The position numbers were made by a program, and so were the translations under genes. From NCBI GenBank assembly GCA_958451915.1, contig CAUDRX010000015.1, positions 1-21,349 on the forward strand: a DNA stretch of 21,349 bases, given 5' to 3'. Below are positions 8,240 through 14,689 of this stretch, one piece after another. Source of the stretch: an uncultured Peptococcaceae bacterium. Lineage in GTDB: Bacteria; Bacillota; Peptococcia; Peptococcales; Peptococcaceae. Positions within the stretch are counted from its first letter, which is position 1; every line of letters begins with the position of its first letter. The notes under the pieces were generated by a model, which did not search any database, was not told the DNA's origin, and saw only the letters and a list, made by a program, of their open reading frames with translations.

Positions 8240-9043
8240 TCATTGATTCGTGACAATCTCACCTCTCTGGGTCACTATATCGACAAAATGCGCGTGACGT
8301 CCGTCAGCATGTAACAGCGAAAAACGTATCTCGACCCAAAACCGGTCTCCTTCCAGTGTGGTCAGGTGCGATGCCAATGCGGCATCATCGCCCCAAAATG
8401 TGCAGCGCGCACATGCCGCCGGCAGGATCTGCCGCTGTGCCAATCCAGCATCAGCCAGTGTCTGAAAGCCCTGCTCCAGCGGCACCAGCTCATCGTCAGA
8501 TGCAAACGAGAAACCCGCTGTCGTCTGATCCTCACGCACCACCCCCATTTCATCCCGTACAAAGATCCGCCAGGTTGAGAGCGCTTCCAATCCGGCCATC
8601 TCTTCCGGCGCCGCTTCTATGGCGAAAAGCGTTTCCACATCGATGAGATAGAGTGTCTGCGTCTTCGCAGGCGCCGCAGCAGTATGCGCCAGATGCGCCG
8701 TCAGCGCAGCAAGTGTCTGCTGTTTTCTTGCGGTCACCCGGGCCATCACTTCCAGCGTTCGAATGCGTTCGGCAATGATACGCTGCTGCCTGTCATACAT
8801 CTCACTATAAACGGCAACCTCCTCACTTTCGATGACACGGCGGATCTCATCCAGCGGGATGCCGAGCGTTCTCGCCGTCAGAATGAGATCGATCACATCC
8901 AGCTCAGCCACACTGAAATAACGATAACCACTCGATGGATCGCGCCGCGGATGGAGCAGACCTTTCGCTTCATAGTGCCGCAGCGTGTCGGATGTGATGC
9001 CATAAAGCCGACAGACTTCGCCGATCTTCAGATCATGATCCAT
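8240..9043 (-). CDS. MerR-family transcriptional regulator with C-terminal effector-type domain
   Basis: 267 aa. The N-terminal DNA-binding domain (about 6-75) shows the family pattern IGEVCRLYGITSDTLRHYE, then KGLLHPRRDPSSGYRYF and the wing. A long dimerisation helix with alternating Arg/Glu follows (about 80-118). The remaining 140 residues form a mixed domain of the size seen in multidrug- or small-molecule-binding MerR regulators (BmrR/GyrI-like fold is a guess). There is no Cys-containing metal-binding loop like those of MerR, ZntR or CueR, which argues against direct metal sensing. The start is ATG at 9043, with a G-rich ribosome site about 7 bases upstream. It is divergent from the YbjQ-like gene, and the 75 bases between them hold a MerR-type promoter. 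Confidence 0.9.
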   Translation of the reverse strand: MDHDLKIGEVCRLYGITSDTLRHYEAKGLLHPRRDPSSGYRYFSVAELDVIDLILTARTLGIPLDEIRRVIESEEVAVYSEMYDRQQRIIAERIRTLEVMARVTARKQQTLAALTAHLAHTAAAPAKTQTLYLIDVETLFAIEAAPEEMAGLEALSTWRIFVRDEMGVVREDQTTAGFSFASDDELVPLEQGFQTLADAGLAQRQILPAACARCTFWGDDAALASHLTTLEGDRFWVEIRFSLLHADGRHAHFVDIVTQRGEIVTNQ

Positions 9044-9056
9044 GTTCGTTGCCCCC

Positions 9057-9087
9057 TTGACTCTGGAGCTGCTCCAGACTTTATGAT
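9057..9087 (+). promoter_or_regulatory. MerR-type promoter/operator upstream of the YbjQ-like gene
   Basis: TTGACT (9057-9062) and TATGAT (9082-9087) are separated by 19 bases, the over-long spacer characteristic of promoters activated by MerR-family DNA distortion. The spacer holds a near-centred perfect dyad, TCTGGAGC-T-GCTCCAGA (9062-9078). It lies between the divergent MerR gene and the gene starting at 9119, so the local MerR protein is the obvious ligand. The sequence pattern is direct observation; the regulation is inference. Confidence 0.85.
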
Positions 9088-9118
9088 AAAGATATCACAT
9101 CACAAGGAGGAAGACCAC

Positions 9119-9451
9119 ATGCACATCACCACCACCGACTTCATCCCCGGCCAGAACGTGACTGCCTTGATCGAGCCCCTTTTCACCGAGCAGGTCACAT
9201 CCGTCAACATCGTCAAAGACCTCACCAGTTGGCTCAAAGGCATCACCGACGGCAAGATGGACGCTTACGCCAGGGAATACGCCAAAGTGCGCCAACTCGC
9301 ACTCGCTGCCCTCGAAGACCAGGCCAGCGCTGTGCAGGCAGACGCTCTTATCGATCTTCGCGTTGATTTCAATGAATTTATCAACTCGGATCTTATCATC
9401 ATTACCTGCGCGGCCAGTGCCGTTGCTGTAAAAACATCCTCTGCCATCTGA
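9119..9451 (+). CDS. YbjQ/UPF0145-like small protein
   Basis: 110 aa. The start ITTTDFIPGQNV, the middle VNIVKDLTSWLKGITDGKMDAY and the end of the type SAVAVK align with YbjQ family proteins (STTxxxEGxxI, xNxFRDFFAGIRDIVGGRSGAY, SGTAVK). These fold into small pentamer-forming proteins of unclear function, sometimes labelled heavy-metal-binding. The copy is divergent: the Gly-Gly-Arg-Ser of the usual GGRSGAYE is replaced, and the segment before the last strand differs. The ATG at 9119 follows an excellent AAGGAGG. An in-frame extension upstream would run antisense through the MerR gene and is not real. It is probably the main target of the divergent MerR regulator. Confidence 0.8.
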   Translation: MHITTTDFIPGQNVTALIEPLFTEQVTSVNIVKDLTSWLKGITDGKMDAYAREYAKVRQLALAALEDQASAVQADALIDLRVDFNEFINSDLIIITCAASAVAVKTSSAI

Positions 9452-9461
9452 TCACCTTCCG

Positions 9462-9470
9462 TGCTATACT
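9462..9470 (+). promoter_or_regulatory. Extended -10 promoter of the first cupin gene
   Basis: TGC-TATACT is an extended -10 element 24 bases before the ATG at 9495; the -35 region (about 9442-9447) is weak. The same arrangement recurs upstream of the second cupin gene. Confidence 0.55.
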
Positions 9471-9494
9471 GAAGCCACAAAGGAGGTGGTCTTC

Positions 9495-9860
9495 ATGATC
9501 ATCCATGCCAGGGAGCAGTCCCGGGAAGTTCATGAGAACTACAGCGGCGGTCAGGGGTGCATCACTTTCACTTCTCTCCTGCCTGATGAAGCGTTCCTGA
9601 AAGGCGAAGCACGCTTCTTCAAAACGATGGCATTCTCACCAGGCGCCAGTATCGGCGAGCACGTGCATGACGGCAACATCGCTCTCTACATCGTCCTCGC
9701 CGGACACGGCATCGCCACAGACAACGGCATCACGCATCCAATCGCTGCCGGAGACGTGCTTGTGACAAGCGACGGCGGCAGCCACGGCATACGTGACGGC
9801 GGTGACGGCGACCTCGTTGTGCTCGGCTGCGTGCTCCTGGAAAATCGGACTGCAAAATAA
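9495..9860 (+). CDS. Single-domain cupin, copy 1 (metal-site Glu replaced)
   Basis: 121 aa small beta-barrel protein. Cupin motif 1 reads GASIGEHVHDGNIALYIVLAGHG (split here as GASIGEHVH and DGNIALYIV): the two His of HxH are kept, but the Glu expected four residues later is Ala. Motif 2 keeps its His (GDVLVTSDGGSHGIRD). It is a clear paralogue of the next gene (shared GGQG, GEHxH, GHGIA, GDV, IRDxGDGDLV). The ATG at 9495 is chosen over a GTG nine bases upstream because that GTG lies inside the AAAGGAGGTGG ribosome site. Cytoplasmic small cupins bind metal and small ligands; the role here is unknown. It follows the YbjQ-like gene by 43 bases but also has its own -10 element. Confidence 0.88.
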   Translation: MIIHAREQSREVHENYSGGQGCITFTSLLPDEAFLKGEARFFKTMAFSPGASIGEHVHDGNIALYIVLAGHGIATDNGITHPIAAGDVLVTSDGGSHGIRDGGDGDLVVLGCVLLENRTAK

Positions 9861-9880
9861 ATGCACAGTTGCGGAAAACA

Positions 9881-9889
9881 TGGTATACT
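9881..9889 (+). promoter_or_regulatory. Extended -10 promoter of the second cupin gene
   Basis: TGG-TATACT forms an extended -10 element 28 bases before the ATG at 9918; the hexamer 17 bases upstream (ATGCAC, 9861-9866) is a poor -35. The layout TGnTATACTnAAG, AGGAGGTG, ATGATCATCC is shared with the first cupin gene, so the duplication included the control region. Confidence 0.6.
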
Positions 9890-9917
9890 AAAGAGAGATT
9901 TTAGGAGGTGCTACCCA

Positions 9918-10277
9918 ATGATCATCCGTGACAAAGAACAACTGCGAGAAAACATCGAAGGCTATGCCGGCGGCCAGGGCGTGCTTGAATTCACCACCCT
10001 CGTACCGACCGAGCTCTTAAAAGATGAAGCCAAACTCTTCAAGGTCATCCGCTTCCAGCCAGGCGCCGGTCTTGGAGAACATGCCCATGTCGACAACTAC
10101 GAGATCTACTACATCTTAGGCGGCCACGGCATCGCGGTCGATGGCGGCGAAGAGGTCGCTGTCACCACCGGCGACGTCGTCTACACTGCCGACGGTGCAA
10201 CCCACAGCATCCGCGACGCCGGCGACGGCGATTTGGTCATGCTGGCCTGTGTGATCTACGAAAACAAAGCGGAATGA
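9918..10277 (+). CDS. Single-domain cupin, copy 2 (intact metal-site motif)
   Basis: 119 aa. Motif 1 GEHAHVDNYEIYYILGGHG has the full HxH...E set, and motif 2 GDVVYTADGATHSIRD supplies the third His, so a bound metal is likely. It is closely similar to the preceding gene over its whole length, indicating tandem duplication. The ATG at 9918 follows TAGGAGGTG; an upstream in-frame start at 9861 would cross the promoter and is rejected. Such small stand-alone cupins occur near redox and stress genes in Firmicutes, but no specific reaction can be assigned. The bidirectional terminator at 10293-10336 ends the unit. Confidence 0.9.
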   Translation: MIIRDKEQLRENIEGYAGGQGVLEFTTLVPTELLKDEAKLFKVIRFQPGAGLGEHAHVDNYEIYYILGGHGIAVDGGEEVAVTTGDVVYTADGATHSIRDAGDGDLVMLACVIYENKAE

Positions 10278-10292
10278 GCCACCTGCAAAGAA

Positions 10293-10336
10293 AAAGCCGG
10301 AAGGTCTGCGCGAGATGCGCAGTGCCTTCCGGCTTT
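10293..10336. terminator. Bidirectional terminator between cupin 2 and hxlR-type gene
   Basis: A perfect 12-bp outer stem AAAGCCGGAAGG / CCTTCCGGCTTT encloses an inner 6-bp stem CTGCGC / GCGCAG with a GAGAT loop. A's lead in and T's follow, so it can end both converging genes. It begins 15 bases past the cupin stop and 3 bases past the minus-strand regulator stop. Confidence 0.9.
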
Positions 10337-10338
10337 CT

Positions 10339-10671
10339 TCATTCCTCTTCAGCCTGTTTTTTGTAATCCTCTCCCCATGCCATCATCGCATCGAGGATCG
10401 GCCTGAGACTGTAGCCCAGATCTGTGAGACTGTACTCGACGCGCGGCGGCACTTCGGCGTAAACCTCGCGGTGCACAAGGCCATCGGCTTCCATGGCACG
10501 CAGCTGCTGCGTCAGCACCTTCTGCGACACACTGCCAATGGAGCGTTTGAGCTCACCGAAACGGCGCGTCCCTTCCATCAGATCGCGCAGGATCAGCACC
10601 TTCCATTTGTTACCGATAAGCATCAGGGTGGTCTCCACCGGACATGACGGCAGGCTTTCTACATCTGGCAT
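10339..10671 (-). CDS. HxlR-family winged-helix transcriptional regulator
   Basis: 110 aa. The hallmark CPVETTLMLIGNKWKVLILRDL segment begins at Cys10 (written CPVETTLMLIG plus NKWKVLIL), followed by RRFGELKRSIGSVSQKVLTQQLRAMEADGLVHR (helix-turn-helix, about 36-68) and the wing EVPPRVEYSLTDLG. HxlR proteins such as HxlR and YodB act as dimers, and in several members the N-terminal Cys senses formaldehyde, quinones or diamide. Cys10 is the only Cys seen here, so a redox or electrophile role is plausible but unproven. The gene is divergent from the flavo-ferredoxin operon with 140 bases between them, the usual arrangement for a local regulator. GGGAGATG precedes the ATG. Confidence 0.93.
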   Translation of the reverse strand: MPDVESLPSCPVETTLMLIGNKWKVLILRDLMEGTRRFGELKRSIGSVSQKVLTQQLRAMEADGLVHREVYAEVPPRVEYSLTDLGYSLRPILDAMMAWGEDYKKQAEEE

Positions 10672-10709
10672 AAGGCTTCATCTCCCAATGGTTACTTTTT
10701 GGTACCTAC

Positions 10710-10725
10710 AGCACTATATTGTGCT
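10710..10725. promoter_or_regulatory. Candidate HxlR operator (palindrome)
   Basis: AGCAC-TATATT-GTGCT is a short inverted repeat just upstream of the -35 of the plus-strand promoter. Nearby GTTACTTTTTGGTACC adds further dyad-like sequence. It lies between the divergent HxlR gene and its probable target operon. Binding is inferred from position only. Confidence 0.5.
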
Positions 10726-10728
10726 TAC

Positions 10729-10757
10729 TTTACAATTGATCTTTTTGCCATTATAGT
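10729..10757 (+). promoter_or_regulatory. Promoter of the flavo-ferredoxin/OpuC/sirtuin operon
   Basis: TTTACA (10729-10734) and TATAGT (10752-10757) with an exact 17-base spacer, 54 bases before the ATG at 10812. The candidate HxlR dyad abuts its upstream side. Confidence 0.75.
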
Positions 10758-10811
10758 ATCAGTATAACGACGGCCCGTCAATACGACAACAACCATCAGG
10801 AGGAATATACA

Positions 10812-11423
10812 ATGACATTACAGGATTGTTTGGATCTTCTTTTCGACGTAAAAAGTGTTTCTATGGCAACTGTGGATGAAAACGGCGCCCCACAGGTACG
10901 CATCATCGACCTCATGCTCAACGAGAACGGCACCCTTTATTTCTGCACCGCCCGCGGTAAAGATTTCTACAGACAACTCTGTCTCACGGGGCGCGTCGCC
11001 ATCTGTGCAATGAACGACAACTGGCAGACGGTACGCCTCTCCGGCAGGGTGAAACGCCTGGATGATCAAAAATACTGGATCGATCGTATCTTTGCCGCCA
11101 ACGCCTCCATCGCCAATCTCTACAAGGGTGACCGGCGCTACATTCTTGAAGCCTTCTGCATCGCCAGCGCTGATGTTGAATTCTTCGACCTCAGCCAGGA
11201 ACCGATCAACCGTCTCCGCTTCCGACTCGGCGGCGCATTTATCGGCATGAAAGGATTCCACATCACCGATGCCTGCATCGGCTGTGGCCAATGTGCCAGT
11301 GTCTGCCCGCAGAACTGCATCAGCCCAGGCACACCGTACGCCATCGCCCCAGCCCACTGCCTGCACTGCGGTCTCTGTGCAGAGACCTGCCCAGCTGGCA
11401 CCATCGAAAGGCTGGGTGAGTGA
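10812..11423 (+). CDS. PNPOx-like flavin-binding protein fused to a 2[4Fe-4S] ferredoxin domain
   Basis: 203 aa. Residues about 1-140 match the split-barrel pyridoxamine-5'-phosphate-oxidase-like fold (SVSMATVDENGAPQVRIID, GTLYFCTARGKDFY, RVAICAMND), which usually binds FMN or F420. The C-terminus (about 150-203) carries two 4Fe-4S motifs, CIGCGQCASVCPQNC and CLHCGLCAETCPAG, each CxxCxxCxxxC. The fusion suggests electron transfer from reduced iron-sulphur clusters to a flavin on one chain; the donor and substrate are unknown. AGGAGG precedes the ATG. It is the first gene of a plus-strand operon, divergent from HxlR, and its stop overlaps the next start (GTGA). Confidence 0.9.
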   Translation: MTLQDCLDLLFDVKSVSMATVDENGAPQVRIIDLMLNENGTLYFCTARGKDFYRQLCLTGRVAICAMNDNWQTVRLSGRVKRLDDQKYWIDRIFAANASIANLYKGDRRYILEAFCIASADVEFFDLSQEPINRLRFRLGGAFIGMKGFHITDACIGCGQCASVCPQNCISPGTPYAIAPAHCLHCGLCAETCPAGTIERLGE

Positions 11424-12964
11424 AGGTGCTCTCTGAAATGTTCCAACTGCTCACAAGCCGCTGGGATTTTTTCGCTGAGCTGCTCGTGGAGCACATCCTC
11501 ATCAGCCTCGTTGCCATCGTCATCGCCATCATCATTGGCGGCATCACCGGCATCCTCATCAGCGAATATCAACGTGCCGCCAAACCGACTATGGCGGTGA
11601 TCAACTTTCTCTACACCATCCCTTCGATCTCGATGCTCGGCTTTCTCATCCCTTTCTCCGGGGTTGGCAACGCCACCGCTGTCATCGCACTGACGATCTA
11701 CGCCCTGCTGCCGATGGTGCGCAACACCCACACCGGCATTGCCGGCGTCGACCCAGCGATCCTGGAAGCGGCTACCGGCATGGGCAGCACGCCATGGCAG
11801 GTGCTTGTAAAGATCAAGCTGCCACTGGCAATGCCGGTGATCCTCTCCGGCATCCGCAGCATAGTGACAATGACCATCGCCCTCGCTGGTATCGCCTCCT
11901 TCATCGGCGCCGGCGGCCTCGGTGTCGCCATCTACCGCGGCATCACGACCAACAACGCTGCCATGACACTGGTCGGCAGCCTGCTCATCGCACTGCTCGC
12001 ACTCGCAGTGGATGCGCTCCTCGGCCTCATTGAACGCTGGATCGGAAAGCATCGTGCTGCCAGCCGCCGTCAGAAACGCTGGCTGGCCGGTCTTTGCGCC
12101 ATCCTCGTGCTTATCTGCGGCGGCCTTGGCATCGTCGGCCAAAACAGCAGTGACACCATCCGCATCGCCACCAAACCAATGACTGAACAGTACATCCTCG
12201 GCGAGATGCTCGACATCCTCATCGAACAGGACACCGATCTCGACGTGACCCTCACACAGGGAGTCGGCGGCGGCACTTCGAACATCATGCCCGGCATGGA
12301 GAATGACGAGTTCGATCTCTATCCTGAATACACCGGCACTGCATGGAATCAGGTGCTCAGGGAGACCAGTGTCTACAGCGAAGACCAGTTTGATCAGCTC
12401 GCACAGGCGTATGCCGATGACTATGACATGGAATGGATCGGTATGTATGGCTTCAACAATACTTACGGCCTTATCGTGCGCCGTGACGTCGCCGAAGAAT
12501 ACAATCTTGCAACCTATTCAGACCTTGCCCGTGTGGCGCCTGATCTCACCTTCGGCGCAGAATACGATTTCTTCGAACGTGAGGATGGTTACGATGCCCT
12601 CTGCCAAACCTATGGCCTGGATTTCGGCAAGACCATGGACCTCGATATCGGCCTTAAATACCAGGCCCTCGCCGAAGGGCAGATCGATGTCATGGTCATC
12701 TTTACCACCGATGGCCAGCTTGCTGCTGCCGATGCCGTGACGCTCGAAGACGACCAGCACTTTTACCCATCCTATCTCTGCGGCAACATCGTGCGCAGCG
12801 ATGTGCTCGACGCACATCCGGAACTCGCCGACGTACTCATGAAACTGGACGGAACGATCACCGACCCCGACATGGCTGAGATGAACAACGCTGTTGAGGG
12901 CGAAGGCCAGGAACCTCGAAATGTCGCCGAAAATTTTCTGCGTGAACACGATCTGCTGCGATAA
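11420..12964 (+). CDS. OpuC/ProWX-type fused permease and substrate-binding protein (betaine/choline/carnitine uptake)
   Basis: 514 aa. The first 210 residues are an ABC permease domain with about five or six membrane segments and the EAA loop (VDPAILEAATGMGS, about 110-123) that contacts the ATPase. After a further membrane segment (about 220-240) comes an extracytoplasmic ligand-binding domain (about 245-514), with the OpuCC/OsmF-like segment FDLYPEYTGTAWNQ (about 298-311), whose aromatic residues bind quaternary amines. Such permease-receptor fusions are known in Firmicutes. The GTG at 11420 overlaps the preceding stop by 4 bases and has AAAGG 8 bases upstream; an ATG at 11438 is an alternative. 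It likely imports osmoprotectants or methylated amines. The exact substrate is not decided by sequence alone. Confidence 0.92.
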   Translation: MKVLSEMFQLLTSRWDFFAELLVEHILISLVAIVIAIIIGGITGILISEYQRAAKPTMAVINFLYTIPSISMLGFLIPFSGVGNATAVIALTIYALLPMVRNTHTGIAGVDPAILEAATGMGSTPWQVLVKIKLPLAMPVILSGIRSIVTMTIALAGIASFIGAGGLGVAIYRGITTNNAAMTLVGSLLIALLALAVDALLGLIERWIGKHRAASRRQKRWLAGLCAILVLICGGLGIVGQNSSDTIRIATKPMTEQYILGEMLDILIEQDTDLDVTLTQGVGGGTSNIMPGMENDEFDLYPEYTGTAWNQVLRETSVYSEDQFDQLAQAYADDYDMEWIGMYGFNNTYGLIVRRDVAEEYNLATYSDLARVAPDLTFGAEYDFFEREDGYDALCQTYGLDFGKTMDLDIGLKYQALAEGQIDVMVIFTTDGQLAAADAVTLEDDQHFYPSYLCGNIVRSDVLDAHPELADVLMKLDGTITDPDMAEMNNAVEGEGQEPRNVAENFLREHDLLR

Positions 12965-12975
12965 AGGAGGACACC

Positions 12976-13788
12976 ATGAAACCGATCATCGAATTTGAAC
13001 ATATTTCCAAAAGCTATGGCGGCAAAACTGTACTGCACGACTTCAGCCTCCGCATCGAAAAAGGCGACTTCGTGACCATCGTCGGTGCCTCCGGCGGCGG
13101 CAAGACCACCGTCCTGAAGATGGTCAACGGCCTGCTCACACCAACAAGCGGTACCATCCGCATAAACGGACAGGACATCCGCGAGATGGATCTCATCGAG
13201 CTGCGCCGCAACATCGGCTATGCCATCCAGGGCAGCGTGCTCTTTCCCCACATGACTGTAAGAGAGAACATCGCATACGTGCCAAACCTGCTCAACAAGA
13301 AAGACAAGGCGCGCACCCAGGCTGCCGTGCAAAAATGGCTTGAGATCGTCGATCTCGACCCCTCACTGCTCAGCCGCTACCCTGACGAACTCTCCGGCGG
13401 TCAGCAGCAACGCGTCGGCATCGCCCGGGCGCTGGCCGCATCGCCGGAGATCCTGCTCATGGACGAGCCTTTCGGCGCCGTCGATGCCCTCACGCGCACC
13501 AGCCTGCAGCAAGAGATCACACGCATCCACCGCGAGACCGGTATCACCGTGCTCTTTGTCACCCACGACATCAGTGAAGCGCTGCGCCTCGGCACCCATG
13601 TGCTCGTCATGGCCGACGGCTGTATGCAGCAATACGACACACCAGAAGCGATCCTGCGCACACCAGCGAATGAATTCGTGCGCCGGCTCGTCAATGGCGA
13701 ACGTCACACCTGCTATCTGCCAGACGATCGCCTTGACGACTGTGAATACAGCGGCGCTTCGTTCACCAGAAAGGAAGTCCAGCAATGA
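12976..13788 (+). CDS. OpuCA/ProV-type ABC transporter ATPase, without CBS domains
   Basis: 270 aa. Walker A GASGGGKTT (37-45), Q-loop Gln85 in YAIQGSVLFPHMT, signature LSGGQQQR (139-146), Walker B ILLMDEPFGAVD (159-170) and H-loop His197 are all present, so the ATPase looks active. The closest class is the quaternary-amine uptake ATPase. Typical OpuCA/OpuAA proteins are about 370-420 aa, with tandem C-terminal CBS domains that sense ionic strength or cyclic-di-AMP. Here the protein ends about 30 residues after the catalytic part, so that regulation is missing. AAAGGAGG precedes the ATG, 11 bases after the permease fusion. Its stop overlaps the sirtuin start by 4 bases. Confidence 0.93.
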   Translation: MKPIIEFEHISKSYGGKTVLHDFSLRIEKGDFVTIVGASGGGKTTVLKMVNGLLTPTSGTIRINGQDIREMDLIELRRNIGYAIQGSVLFPHMTVRENIAYVPNLLNKKDKARTQAAVQKWLEIVDLDPSLLSRYPDELSGGQQQRVGIARALAASPEILLMDEPFGAVDALTRTSLQQEITRIHRETGITVLFVTHDISEALRLGTHVLVMADGCMQQYDTPEAILRTPANEFVRRLVNGERHTCYLPDDRLDDCEYSGASFTRKEVQQ

Positions 13789-14642
13789 CCCAGACCCGTC
13801 CACTCGATCCCCAGATCACCCGCCTGCGCCAGGCGCTCGATGACGCCGATGCGGTGCTCATTGGTGCCGGCGCCGGCCTCTCTGCTGCCGCCGGCCTTGT
13901 GATGACCGGCCCGCGCTTCACCGACCATTTCGCCGACTTCATCGCCAGATACGGCTTCAGCGACCTCTATTCGGCCGGCTTTTATCCGTTTGAGGCGCTG
14001 GAGGAAAAATGGGCGTTCTGGAGCCGCCACTTTATGCTCGACCGTTACGGCGAGATCCCGAACGACACCTATGACGTTCTGCGTAGTCTCATCCAGGACA
14101 AAGACTATTTTATCATCACCACCAACGTCGACCACTGCTTCCAGCGCTCAGGCTTTGACAAAGAGCGTCTCTTCTACACCCAGGGCGACTTTGGCCTCTT
14201 CCAGTGCAGCGTCCCCTGCTGTAAAAAGACCTACGACAATGAAGCCATTGTCCGCCGCATGTTCAGCGAACAGAAAAACATGCGCATCCCTTCAGATCTT
14301 GTGCCCCGCTGTCCCGTCTGCGGCGCACCAATGACCCAGAACATGCGCTTTGATGACACCTTTGTCGAAGACGAAGGCTGGCACCGTGCCATGGACCGCT
14401 ACCAGACCTTCATCCGTCAACATCATGACATGGATGTGCTCCTGCTTGAGCTCGGTGTCGGCGGCAACACGCCGGGGATCATCAAATTCCCGTTCTGGCG
14501 GCTCACCGCTCAGGAGCCAGGCTTCACCTACGCCTGCGTGACTTTGAACGATGCTGTCTGCCCGCCGCAGATCGCCGACCAGTCCATCTGCATCAGTGCC
14601 GATATCAACACCGTGCTGCATGGTCTCGCGGCGCGCAGCTGA
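13785..14642 (+). CDS. SirTM-like sirtuin (probable protein ADP-ribosyltransferase class)
   Basis: 285 aa. The NAD-binding GAGAGLSAAAG (27-37) and TTNVD (112-116) identify a Sir2-type fold. Where deacetylase sirtuins have the catalytic His-Gly, this protein reads YTQGDFG, with Gln133 in that place. Together with Asn114 this is the arrangement described for class M sirtuins (SirTM), which ADP-ribosylate lipoylated GcvH-L in staphylococci and streptococci. Four Cys in CSVPCC (141-146) and CPVCG (176-180) can bind the structural zinc. The LELGVGGNTPGIIKFPFW segment (222 onward) also matches SirTM. Its ATG overlaps the OpuCA-type ATPase stop (ATGA), so it is cotranslated with the transporter. No macrodomain, GcvH-L or LplA gene is in the window. 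ADP-ribosylation is inferred from the residue pattern. Confidence 0.88.
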   Translation: MTQTRPLDPQITRLRQALDDADAVLIGAGAGLSAAAGLVMTGPRFTDHFADFIARYGFSDLYSAGFYPFEALEEKWAFWSRHFMLDRYGEIPNDTYDVLRSLIQDKDYFIITTNVDHCFQRSGFDKERLFYTQGDFGLFQCSVPCCKKTYDNEAIVRRMFSEQKNMRIPSDLVPRCPVCGAPMTQNMRFDDTFVEDEGWHRAMDRYQTFIRQHHDMDVLLLELGVGGNTPGIIKFPFWRLTAQEPGFTYACVTLNDAVCPPQIADQSICISADINTVLHGLAARS

Positions 14643-14649
14643 GATCAAC

Positions 14650-14689
14650 AAAAAATGCTCGACCTTCATTTCAAGGTCGAGCATTTTTT
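14650..14689. terminator. Bidirectional terminator between sirtuin and DUF4127 genes
   Basis: A perfect 17-bp stem (14650-14666 with 14673-14689) with a 6-base loop, an A6 start and a T6 end. It closes both convergent units; the DUF4127 stop codon overlaps its edge. Confidence 0.95.

Noticed and set aside
8684..9118. N-terminal extension of the YbjQ-like gene
   Set aside because: The extension runs antisense through the MerR gene and across its promoter. A strong AAGGAGG fixes the start at 9119.
11138..12142. Minus-strand open frame of about 334 codons opposite the OpuC fusion
   Set aside because: The product is His/Asp-rich nonsense. The plus-strand gene has EAA and ligand-binding motifs and operon overlaps.
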